Origin: Cesiribacter sp.
GTDB taxonomy: Bacteria; Bacteroidota; Bacteroidia; Cytophagales; Cyclobacteriaceae
DNA: 5,508 bases
Assembly (NCBI GenBank): GCA_030147305.1
Contig: JASLAE010000392.1
Location: forward strand, 1-5,508
Reading direction: 5' to 3'
Notes under the pieces: generated by a model
Told to the model about the DNA's origin: nothing
The model's database searches: none
The model's input: the letters and a program-made list of their open reading frames with translations, nothing else
Part shown: positions 1-5,508 of the stretch, in pieces
Layout of the letters: each line of letters starts with the position of its first letter
Position numbering within the stretch: position 1 is the stretch's first letter
Program-made: the position numbers and the translations under genes

Positions 1-35
1 GATTATCTCCTCAACCGTCATAAAACCAACACAAT

Positions 36-79
36 ACGCAAGCGCTTGTGTGCTTTTTCAGGTTGGTAGAAACACAAGC
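36..79. promoter_or_regulatory. Palindrome and inverted repeat in the pstS leader (possible operator or hairpin)
   Basis: Positions 36-51 form a 16-bp palindrome with one mismatched pair; its core at 39-48 (CAAGCGCTTG) is perfect. The right half, GCTTGTGT at 44-51, also has an exact inverted copy, ACACAAGC, at 72-79, which could fold into an 8-bp stem with a 20-nt loop. No T-run follows, so it does not look like a factor-independent terminator. Its place upstream of a phosphate-starvation operon makes a regulator binding site possible, but no known Pho box is recognised and the function is inference. Confidence 0.3.
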
Positions 80-86
80 TTAACAA

Positions 87-115
87 TTAGATAATCATAA
101 AATAAAAAATATTTG
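87..115 (+). promoter_or_regulatory. Weak candidate Bacteroidota-type promoter for the pst operon
   Basis: AATATTTG at 108-115 matches the Bacteroidota -7 consensus TAnnTTTG except at its first base. TTA at 87-89, 18 nt upstream, resembles the -33 TTG element with one mismatch. The surrounding 80-115 stretch is very A/T-rich. Transcription would start near 121 and leave a leader of about 85 nt before the preferred pstS start. Both boxes are imperfect, so this is only the best candidate seen by eye. Confidence 0.22.
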
Positions 116-206
116 TTGCCTTTTTCATCATTTTGCAGCCAAATTAAACAGGATCGGTTATAATGTGGTCTATATTCGGGATCATATACAGCCAAACATA
201 CAGATC

Positions 207-1238
207 ATGAAAATGCAAACCAAGTCTAGTCTTATGCTTTCACGTCGGATGAGAATGCCTTTTAAAGCTGCCGGCTTTATGCTGGCAGGTGCATTGTTGC
301 TGAGTGCTTGTGGTGGACAACAAGGAGAAACCGTTAACGATGAAAACCTTTCAGGCAACATACAGATTGACGGATCTTCAACAGTATATCCTGTTACTGA
401 GGCGGTAGCAGAAGAATTTCGTACGGAAGCCCCTAATGTAAAAGTTACCGTAGGTGTTTCCGGTACTGGCGGTGGCATGAAAAAGTTTTCCCGTGGTGAG
501 ATAGATATAGTAAATGCTTCCCGCAGCATGAATGAAGCTGAACAGGCCATGGCGAAAGAGAATAATATTACGTTCGTTGAGCTTCCGGTAGCCTATGATG
601 GCCTAACTGTGGTAGTGCATCCGGAGAATGACTGGGTAAAAGATATTACAGTTGCTGAGCTGAAGAAAATTTGGGAACCTGAAGCCCAGGGCACCATTAC
701 CCGCTGGAACCAGATTCGTCCGGAATGGCCAAATCAAGAAATTCACCTCTATGGCGCCGGAGTCGAGTCAGGTACTTATGATTATTTTACCGAAGCAGTG
801 GTTGGTAAAAGCCACTCCAGCCGTGGGGACTATACTGCCAGCGAAGATGATAATGTGCTGGTACAGGGGGTATCTACAGATCCCAATGCACTGGGCTTTT
901 TTGGCTATGCTTATTACGAAGAAAACAAAGGCAAGCTTAAAGCGGTGCCTGTAAATGACGGAAACGAGAGCAATGGTCAGGGTGCGATCCTGCCTTCCCT
1001 GGAAACTGTTAAAGACGGAACGTATGCACCGCTTTCACGACCGCTGTTCATATACGTAAACTCAAAGGCTGCTGCGCGGCCAGAAGTGGTAGAATTCATA
1101 AACTTCTACCTGGATAATGCACCTGAACTTAGCGAAGAAGTTGGCTATATTCAGCTGCCTGCCGAACGATACGATGAGCAAAGAGCAGCTTTCAAGCAAT
1201 TTGCTGATGGGCTAAACCAGCAGCAGGCAACTAACTAA
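207..1238 (+). CDS. pstS: Phosphate ABC transporter substrate-binding lipoprotein PstS
   Basis: Captures inorganic phosphate outside the inner membrane and delivers it to PstCA. The frame opens at a GTG at 165, but an ATG at 207 is preferred because it gives a positively charged n-region, a hydrophobic stretch (FMLAGALLL) and the lipobox LSAC with Cys at 309-311 (residue 35 of this 343-residue product). ATGs at 234 and 249 would also give valid lipoprotein signals, so the start is uncertain. No clear Shine-Dalgarno sequence helps. Numbered from the 207 start, phosphate-site segments are GSSTVYP (56-62), GVSGTGGG (83-90), NASRSM (103-108) and ESGTYDYF (187-194). Length and motif order fit the PstS family, of the cyanobacterial SphX-like subtype. 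It is the first gene of the operon, with 16 nt before pstC. The family assignment is firm; the exact start is not. Confidence 0.95.
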   Translation: MKMQTKSSLMLSRRMRMPFKAAGFMLAGALLLSACGGQQGETVNDENLSGNIQIDGSSTVYPVTEAVAEEFRTEAPNVKVTVGVSGTGGGMKKFSRGEIDIVNASRSMNEAEQAMAKENNITFVELPVAYDGLTVVVHPENDWVKDITVAELKKIWEPEAQGTITRWNQIRPEWPNQEIHLYGAGVESGTYDYFTEAVVGKSHSSRGDYTASEDDNVLVQGVSTDPNALGFFGYAYYEENKGKLKAVPVNDGNESNGQGAILPSLETVKDGTYAPLSRPLFIYVNSKAAARPEVVEFINFYLDNAPELSEEVGYIQLPAERYDEQRAAFKQFADGLNQQQATN

Positions 1239-1254
1239 GCAAAAGACTAGCACC

Positions 1255-2130
1255 TTGAGGATAAAGGAAAAGATCTTTGAAGGCCTGTTGTGGCTCTCGG
1301 CAGCCATTACAATCTTAATTACGGTAGGTATCATCTGGGTATTACTCTCAGAATCCATCGACTTTTTCAGGGAAGTGTCCATTGTTCGTTTTCTAACAGA
1401 AAAGGAGTGGACCCCCCTGTTTGCCGATAAAAAATTCGGGATTATGCCCCTGGTAGCGGGTACGTTGCTTACTACGGCCATTGCCATTGCTGTTGCCCTT
1501 CCCATTGGGCTTACTGTTGCCGTTTATCTGAACGAATATGCCCCGGGCAAAATGCGGCAGATCGTAAAGCCGGTGCTGGAATTGCTTGCGACCATTCCTA
1601 CTGTTGTGTATGGTTTCTTTGCCCTTACAGTAGTAACGCCCTTTTTGCAGGGCTTTATCCCTGGTCTGGCAGGATTTAATGCGCTTTCCGCAGGTATTGT
1701 CATGGGCGTCATGATTATTCCCATGATCTCTTCTTTAAGTGAAGATGCCATTAGCGCCGTGCCCCGTTCTTTACGAGAAGCGGCTTATGGAATGGGGTCT
1801 ACCCGTTACCAGACCGCCTTTAGCGTGATGGTGCCGGCAGCCTCTTCGGGCATTATCGTATCAGTAATCCTTGCAATTTCCAGGGCAGTGGGAGAGACGA
1901 TGATTGTGGCGATTGCAGCAGGGCAGCAACCGCGCCTGACGCTCAATCCACTGGTGCCCATCGAAACCATTACTACCTATATTGTGCAGGTAAGCCTGGG
2001 TGATGTGGCGCATGGCTCCTTGGAATACAAGACCATCTTTGCAGCGGGTATTACGCTGTTTGCCTTTACCTTTACGCTCAACAACATCAGCTTCTGGATC
2101 CGCAAAAAATTCCAGGAAAAGTATGACTAA
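1255..2130 (+). CDS. pstC: Phosphate ABC transporter permease subunit PstC
   Basis: One of two inner-membrane subunits forming the phosphate channel with PstA. The 291-residue product has about six hydrophobic segments, near residues 11-32, 67-92, 108-131, 145-161, 198-222 and 260-282. The cytoplasmic EAA loop that contacts PstB is visible as AVPRSLREAAYGMGS (168-182). The segment ISRAVGETM (208-216) is typical of PstC, whereas PstA carries GEAAP at the same place. The start is TTG: between the in-frame stop at 1213-1215 and this codon there is no ATG or GTG, and the next Met (residue 64) lies after the first membrane segment. The spacer from pstS is 16 nt without a strong ribosome site. The 3' end overlaps pstA. 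Nothing looks truncated. Confidence 0.95.
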   Translation: MRIKEKIFEGLLWLSAAITILITVGIIWVLLSESIDFFREVSIVRFLTEKEWTPLFADKKFGIMPLVAGTLLTTAIAIAVALPIGLTVAVYLNEYAPGKMRQIVKPVLELLATIPTVVYGFFALTVVTPFLQGFIPGLAGFNALSAGIVMGVMIIPMISSLSEDAISAVPRSLREAAYGMGSTRYQTAFSVMVPAASSGIIVSVILAISRAVGETMIVAIAAGQQPRLTLNPLVPIETITTYIVQVSLGDVAHGSLEYKTIFAAGITLFAFTFTLNNISFWIRKKFQEKYD

Positions 2131-2980
2131 CTCTGATTATAACAGGTTAAAAGACAAGGCCTTCCAGGTATTTGGTGTTTTCTGCACCTTTATCGGGCTG
2201 GTTGTGCTGGCCATATTTCTGATTGATATTCTTATTGAAGGCTTAAGTCGCATTAACTGGGAGTTCTTGTCCAGCCTGCCTTCCCGCCGTGCCATGAGGG
2301 CAGGTATTTTAACCGCCTGGTCTGGTACCCTCTGGATTCTGTTGCTTACTGCGCTTATTGCCATCCCCCTGGGTGTGGCAGCAGGGGTTTACCTGGAGGA
2401 ATATGCCAAGAAGAGCAAGATGGCCAATTTTCTGGAGATCAATATTTCTAACCTGGCCGGTGTTCCTTCCATTATCTATGGGTTGCTGGGATTAGAGGTA
2501 TTTGTTCGCCAAATGCAGTTAGGAGCCAGCCTGCTGGCCGGTGCCCTTACGCTGTCGCTGCTTGTTTTACCAATTATTATCGTTACTACCAGGGAAGCCA
2601 TCAAGGCGGTACCCAGAAGCATCCGCGATGCTTCATTTGCCCTTGGAGCTTCTAAATGGCAAACCGTTTACAACCAGGTGCTGCCAGCTTCTGCTGGCGG
2701 AATCTTAACGGGGATCATCCTGGCGCTTTCACGCGCTGTGGGTGAAGCTGCACCCCTGATTGTAATTGGTGCACTGGCCTATGTACCCTTTGTAGCCAAG
2801 GGCCCGCTCGATGAATTTACAGTGTTACCCATCCAGATCTTTAACTGGGTATCCCGGCCGCAGGCCGCTTTCCTGATCAATGCAGCAGCTGCTATTATCG
2901 TTTTATTGTTCATTACGTTTTTGTTGAATGGCATAGCTGTATATTTACGCTATCGTCAACAGAAAAAAGTTAAGTGGTAA
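2123..2980 (+). CDS. pstA: Phosphate ABC transporter permease subunit PstA
   Basis: Second channel subunit of the Pst transporter. The frame is open further upstream (from 2000), but that part lies inside pstC and reads as low-complexity shadow. The ATG at 2123 sits in ATGACTAA, overlapping the pstC stop by 8 nt, with AGGA at 2114-2117 as a plausible ribosome site. This suggests translational coupling. The 285-residue product has membrane segments near residues 17-39, 66-90, 108-128, 134-155, 193-220 and 250-275. Family marks include LEEYA (91-95), NLAGVPSIIYGLLGL (110-124), the EAA loop AVPRSIRDASFALGAS (162-177) and SRAVGEAAPLI (203-213). Length and motifs match full-length PstA. Only 7 nt separate it from pstB. 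Confidence 0.95.
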   Translation: MTNSDYNRLKDKAFQVFGVFCTFIGLVVLAIFLIDILIEGLSRINWEFLSSLPSRRAMRAGILTAWSGTLWILLLTALIAIPLGVAAGVYLEEYAKKSKMANFLEINISNLAGVPSIIYGLLGLEVFVRQMQLGASLLAGALTLSLLVLPIIIVTTREAIKAVPRSIRDASFALGASKWQTVYNQVLPASAGGILTGIILALSRAVGEAAPLIVIGALAYVPFVAKGPLDEFTVLPIQIFNWVSRPQAAFLINAAAAIIVLLFITFLLNGIAVYLRYRQQKKVKW

Positions 2981-2987
2981 TTTTTAG

Positions 2988-3749
2988 ATGAGCAAAGTAT
3001 ATAAACTGGTCGCCAAAGATGTTAATGCCTATTATGGCAATTTTCATGCAATCAAAAACATAAGCCTGGCGCTGGAAGAAAAAGCAGTTACAGCCTTTAT
3101 TGGTCCTTCGGGTTGTGGAAAATCAACCTTTTTGCGCCTCTTCAACCGCATGAATGATTATATTGAAGGTTTTAGGGCAGAAGGTGAGATCCTGCTGGAT
3201 GAACGGAATATTTATAAAAAGGAAGTACGGGTCGATGAACTTCGCAAAGAAGTCGGCATGGTTTTTCAGAAACCAAACCCATTTCCCAAGACTATTTTTG
3301 AGAATGTTGTGTATGGATTGAAGATCCAGGGTATTTCAAAAAAGAGTTTGCTGGAAGAAGCTGCTGAACGTTCCTTGGTGCAGGCAGCGCTCTGGGGCGA
3401 AGTAAAGGATAAACTGCATCAGTCAGCGCTGGCACTTTCGGGAGGTCAGCAGCAAAGACTTTGTATTGCCCGGGCACTGGCCAATGGTCCTTCGGTTTTG
3501 CTGATGGACGAACCTGCCTCTGCCCTGGACCCTATCTCAACTGCCAAGATAGAAGAGCTTATCTGGGAGTTGAAAAAACAGTATACCATTGTTATTGTAA
3601 CACACAACATGCAGCAGGCTGGTAGGGTGAGCGACTATACAGCTTTTTTCCTTTCTGGTGAGTTGATAGAAACAGCAAAGACTAAAACCTTGTTTACCAG
3701 CCCTAAAGATACACGCACGCAAAATTACATAACGGGTCGTTTTGGATAA
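2988..3749 (+). CDS. pstB: Phosphate ABC transporter ATP-binding protein PstB
   Basis: Cytoplasmic ATPase that powers phosphate import as a dimer docked on PstC and PstA. The 253-residue product has all the nucleotide-binding elements: Walker A GPSGCGKST (39-47), Q-loop in MVFQKPNPFP (91-100, Gln94), signature LSGGQQQR (150-157), Walker B LLMDEPAS (171-178) with the catalytic Glu, D-loop SALD, and switch His206 in VTHNMQQ. FQKPNPFPKTIFENV and THNMQQAGRVSDYTAFF are close to diagnostic of PstB within the ABC superfamily. The ATG at 2988 is preceded by an A/T-rich stretch rather than a Shine-Dalgarno sequence. The gene ends with tandem stops, TAA TGA (3747-3752). Length is usual for PstB and no key residue is missing. 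Confidence 0.97.
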   Translation: MSKVYKLVAKDVNAYYGNFHAIKNISLALEEKAVTAFIGPSGCGKSTFLRLFNRMNDYIEGFRAEGEILLDERNIYKKEVRVDELRKEVGMVFQKPNPFPKTIFENVVYGLKIQGISKKSLLEEAAERSLVQAALWGEVKDKLHQSALALSGGQQQRLCIARALANGPSVLLMDEPASALDPISTAKIEELIWELKKQYTIVIVTHNMQQAGRVSDYTAFFLSGELIETAKTKTLFTSPKDTRTQNYITGRFG

Positions 3750-3811
3750 TGAGAAGCAGTGAATGTTTTATATACTTGCATAGTAAAATATAAATCGCAG
3801 AAGTTAAAAGC

Positions 3812-4486
3812 ATGCCACATATAGATGTAGAACTAGATCGTCTCAAGAATAAGCTCCTGGAAATGTGGGACCTGGTGGAGTTTCAGCTGGTAAATGGCCG
3901 GGAAGCCATGGTTACGGCCGATCAAAAGCTGGCTAAGAAGATCATCAAGGTTGGCGACAAAGTAAATAATTACGATGTCAAGATCGATGGCATGTGCGAA
4001 AACTTCTTTGCCCTGTTCACTCCGGTTGCCGTAGACCTGCGCATGGTATTAGCCATTTTAAAGATAAACGCTAACCTGGAGCGCATTGGCGATACGGCAG
4101 AAGGCATTGCCTTTTTCTTAAAGGAGTTAGAGCAACCAATGGACCAGCGGCTGGTGCAAGCTACCCTGGTGCTGGAAATGTATGATGAGGCACTGCTGAT
4201 GTTTGCTGACTGCCGCAAAGCCTTCTTGGAAAATGATACGGAGCTGGCCCGTGCATTAATTAAACGCGATAAGATTCTCAACAAGATCTATCGTAAATCC
4301 GATAGTGTTATCATTCCTTATTTAAAAGAAGAGCCAGAGAAGATTAAGGAAGGTGTTGCCTTACTTTCAATAATTAAGAAAATTGAAAGAGTAGGTGACC
4401 AGGTTTGTAATGTTGCAGAAGAGGTCATCTTTTACCGCGATGCTAAAGTGGTAAAGCACCGTCCCAAGAAAAAAGATAAAGAATAA
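3812..4486 (+). CDS. phoU: Phosphate transport regulator PhoU
   Basis: Cytoplasmic regulator that links the Pst transporter to the PhoR-type sensor kinase and restrains uptake when phosphate is plentiful. The 224-residue, mostly helical product has the two tandem PhoU repeats expected of the family. Each carries a metal-binding ExxxD-type motif: NANLERIGDTAEGIA (87-101) in the first, preceded by PVAVDLRMVLAILK, and KKIERVGDQVCNVAEE (189-204) in the second. The C-terminal tail is lysine-rich (KHRPKKKDKE). It follows pstB after 62 nt, the longest gap in the operon, which holds only an A/T-only inverted repeat and a weak promoter-like octamer (TATACTTG, 3771-3778) without a properly spaced upstream element. 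Co-transcription with pstB is therefore assumed. The ATG at 3812 begins MPHIDVELDRLK, a usual PhoU N-terminus. Confidence 0.94.
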   Translation: MPHIDVELDRLKNKLLEMWDLVEFQLVNGREAMVTADQKLAKKIIKVGDKVNNYDVKIDGMCENFFALFTPVAVDLRMVLAILKINANLERIGDTAEGIAFFLKELEQPMDQRLVQATLVLEMYDEALLMFADCRKAFLENDTELARALIKRDKILNKIYRKSDSVIIPYLKEEPEKIKEGVALLSIIKKIERVGDQVCNVAEEVIFYRDAKVVKHRPKKKDKE

Positions 4487-4518
4487 GGCTGAGTCTGTTC
4501 AACCTTTCAAAAGTACAT

Positions 4519-4552
4519 AGTGCTGGAGCATCTGCTTCCAGCGCTTTTTTTT
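4519..4552 (+). terminator. Factor-independent terminator of the pst-phoU operon
   Basis: AGTGCTGGA at 4519-4527 pairs with TCCAGCGCT at 4537-4545 (nine pairs including one G-U). With one bulged T the stem extends to a 4-nt loop, ATCT. Eight T residues at 4545-4552 follow directly. It lies 32 nt after the phoU stop and cleanly separates the operon from the next gene. Confidence 0.88.
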
Positions 4553-4656
4553 AAGAAATTTGAGAGAGATTGCATCAGCTCCCGGTCCACACCTCCTGCA
4601 ACGCTAAAACTCATCTGGTTCAATTGTCGTTCATAGTCTTGCTAAAGACAAGATTC

Positions 4657-4902
4657 ATGGAGCAACGTGAAGTAACAGACCAGGAAGGCACCACCTGGAC
4701 CTGCGTTCAGGCTTATGCCGGACTGGAAGGCAAAAACGGAGAGAAGGCTGCGAAAATCAGCGAAACAGAGGATCATAAAGTGCCTGTTGTATGCACCCCC
4801 CGCGGTGGTGCGCAGAGTGTGCGCTTACAGCTTCCACTAGATTGGCTGGAACAGCTGGAAGATGAAGAATTGCTACAGCAAATCTTGCAGGCGCAGGAGT
4901 AA
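4657..4902 (+). CDS. Small hypothetical protein, 81 residues
   Basis: I do not recognise this protein. The frame is open from a TTG at 4570, but the ATG at 4657 is preferred: the upstream part translates to an unconvincing peptide and the conserved-looking sequence begins with MEQREVTDQEGTTW. The product is soluble and acidic, with no signal peptide or membrane segment. It has two cysteines, in WTCVQAY (residues 14-20) and VVCTPRGG (44-51), and an acidic, leucine-rich C-terminus (LDWLEQLEDEELLQQI, 61-76) likely to form an amphipathic helix. It lies beyond the operon terminator, so it is probably transcribed separately; the weak octamer TAGTCTTG (4634-4641) is the only promoter-like match and lacks a good -33 element. 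A 5-bp hairpin, GTCTT/AAGAC (4636-4649), sits just before the start. It converges on the exporter gene. The coding call is moderately sure; function is unknown. Confidence 0.65.
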   Translation: MEQREVTDQEGTTWTCVQAYAGLEGKNGEKAAKISETEDHKVPVVCTPRGGAQSVRLQLPLDWLEQLEDEELLQQILQAQE

Positions 4903-4943
4903 GTAAAAGAGCCCTCCTCATATGATTCAGCAACTAGTGAGTG

Positions 4944-5508
4944 CTAGGCAGCTTTATTTTGCTTATCAACTAAAACCTCATCTTTCTCAGCCTGGTGCTG
5001 CCAAAGCTCTTTGAACAAGAGGCCGTTCATTCGTAAATATTCAAAACTTCCTTCTTCTATAATGCGACCCCCATCCAGCACATAAATATAGTCGAAGAGG
5101 GGAAGCAGATGGAGGCGGTGGAGCGAAGAAACTACTGCTTTATCGGCAAAGGCTTTGAACAGTTTCTGGTAAAGCTGCAACTCAGTACGCGGGTCTACAC
5201 TGCTGGTGGGTTCATCCATCAGCACGAGCTGACTGCTACGCGCTGCCAGAATGCCCCTGGCCAGCGCCAGCCGCTGCTTTTGTCCGCCGGAAAGGTTTAC
5301 ACCTTTTTCCTGAATATTAGATTCCAGTCCATGTGGTAACTTGTTGATTACCTCGGCAAAATGTGCAGTATCGCAAACTTGCTGAATATCCTCTTCGCTG
5401 AAAGGAAGTCCCAGCGTGATATTGTAGTGGATAGTATTCTCAAAGATTTCAGGCTCCTGCGGAAATAAGGTAACGGTGCTGGCGATATGGTCAAAATCTA
5501 CCGGATGC
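4944..5508 (-). CDS. ABC exporter ATP-binding domain, C-terminal part (5' end outside the window)
   Basis: The frame is open from the right edge to a TAG at 4944-4946, giving the last 187 residues of an ABC ATPase. Visible in order are the Q-loop LFPQEPEIFENT (Gln at 5457-5459), the signature LSGGQKQRLALARG (from 5294), Walker B LVLMDEPTSS with the catalytic Glu (5211-5213), D-loop SSVDP, and the switch His in SSLHRL (5118-5120). A GTG at 5225 is internal and not a real start, since the signature lies upstream of it. The pattern of motifs, with NLSGGQKQR, YVLDGGRIIEEG and a tail of the GLLFKELW type, fits the nucleotide-binding domain of type I exporters (MsbA/MdlB-like), which are usually fused to a six-helix membrane domain. 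Walker A and any membrane domain lie beyond the edge. Substrate cannot be inferred. It does not belong to the Pst system, being on the opposite strand. Confidence 0.9.
   Translation of the reverse strand, partial: HPVDFDHIASTVTLFPQEPEIFENTIHYNITLGLPFSEEDIQQVCDTAHFAEVINKLPHGLESNIQEKGVNLSGGQKQRLALARGILAARSSQLVLMDEPTSSVDPRTELQLYQKLFKAFADKAVVSSLHRLHLLPLFDYIYVLDGGRIIEEGSFEYLRMNGLLFKELWQHQAEKDEVLVDKQNKAA

Noticed and set aside
80..97. TTAACA-like repeat resembling Bacillus PhoP boxes in the pstS leader
   Set aside because: Only one good copy is present (80-85); the next candidate is poorly matched and not at the expected 11-nt period, and Bacillus PhoP boxes are not expected in this lineage.
182..550. 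Minus-strand open frame of 122 codons opposite pstS
   Set aside because: It lies wholly antisense to a clear pstS coding region and its translation shows no recognisable features; it is a shadow frame. The same applies to the minus-strand frames opposite pstC, pstA, pstB and phoU.
751..954. Plus-strand open frame of 67 codons inside pstS
   Set aside because: It is out of frame within conserved pstS sequence and has no protein-like pattern.
3742..3778. Possible internal promoter before phoU (TTG at 3742 and TATACTTG at 3771)
   Set aside because: The octamer has one mismatch and the spacing of 26 nt is too long for the Bacteroidota -33/-7 pair of about 19-21 nt.
3767..3794. Inverted repeat TTTATAT / ATATAAA between pstB and phoU
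   Set aside because: The stem is seven A-T pairs with a 14-nt loop in A/T-rich sequence, so it is weak and likely due to composition. No T-run follows to make it a terminator.
4570..4656. N-terminal extension of the small protein from a TTG at 4570
   Set aside because: The 29 added residues look like untranslated leader, and the ATG at 4657 gives a more natural N-terminus.
5109..5339. Plus-strand open frame of 76 codons opposite the exporter gene
   Set aside because: It is antisense to the ABC signature and Walker B region, which are unmistakable on the minus strand.

Overview
The window holds a complete high-affinity phosphate uptake operon, pstS-pstC-pstA-pstB-phoU, all on the plus strand. 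It is followed by a factor-independent terminator, a small plus-strand gene of unknown function, and the 3' part of an ABC exporter gene on the minus strand, which runs off the right edge.

The organism is most likely a member of Bacteroidota, perhaps of the Cytophagales type. This is inferred from moderate GC, A/T-rich leaders that mostly lack Shine-Dalgarno sequences, and the style of the protein sequences. No rRNA or other taxonomic marker is present, so the assignment is not proven.

Layout: positions 1-206 are an A/T-rich leader with a palindrome and inverted repeat and only a weak promoter match. pstS (207-1238) encodes a phosphate-binding lipoprotein. pstC (1255-2130, TTG start) and pstA (from 2123, overlapping pstC by 8 nt) encode the two permease subunits. 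pstB (2988-3749) encodes the ATPase. After a 62-nt gap, phoU (3812-4486) encodes the regulator. A strong hairpin with eight T residues (4519-4552) closes the operon. An 81-codon ORF (4657-4902) converges on the exporter gene (4944 to the edge, minus strand), with 41 nt between their stops.

How the genes work together, from family knowledge: PstS captures inorganic phosphate outside the inner membrane and delivers it to the PstC/PstA channel, which a PstB dimer drives by ATP hydrolysis. PhoU reports transporter status to a PhoR-type kinase and restrains uptake. No phoR or phoB gene is present here.

I found no mobile element, CRISPR array, tRNA or rRNA. The window is essentially ordinary core metabolism. 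The points most worth a second look are the unrecognised 81-residue protein, the pstS phosphate-site variant, the pstC and pstS starts, and the palindromic leader.
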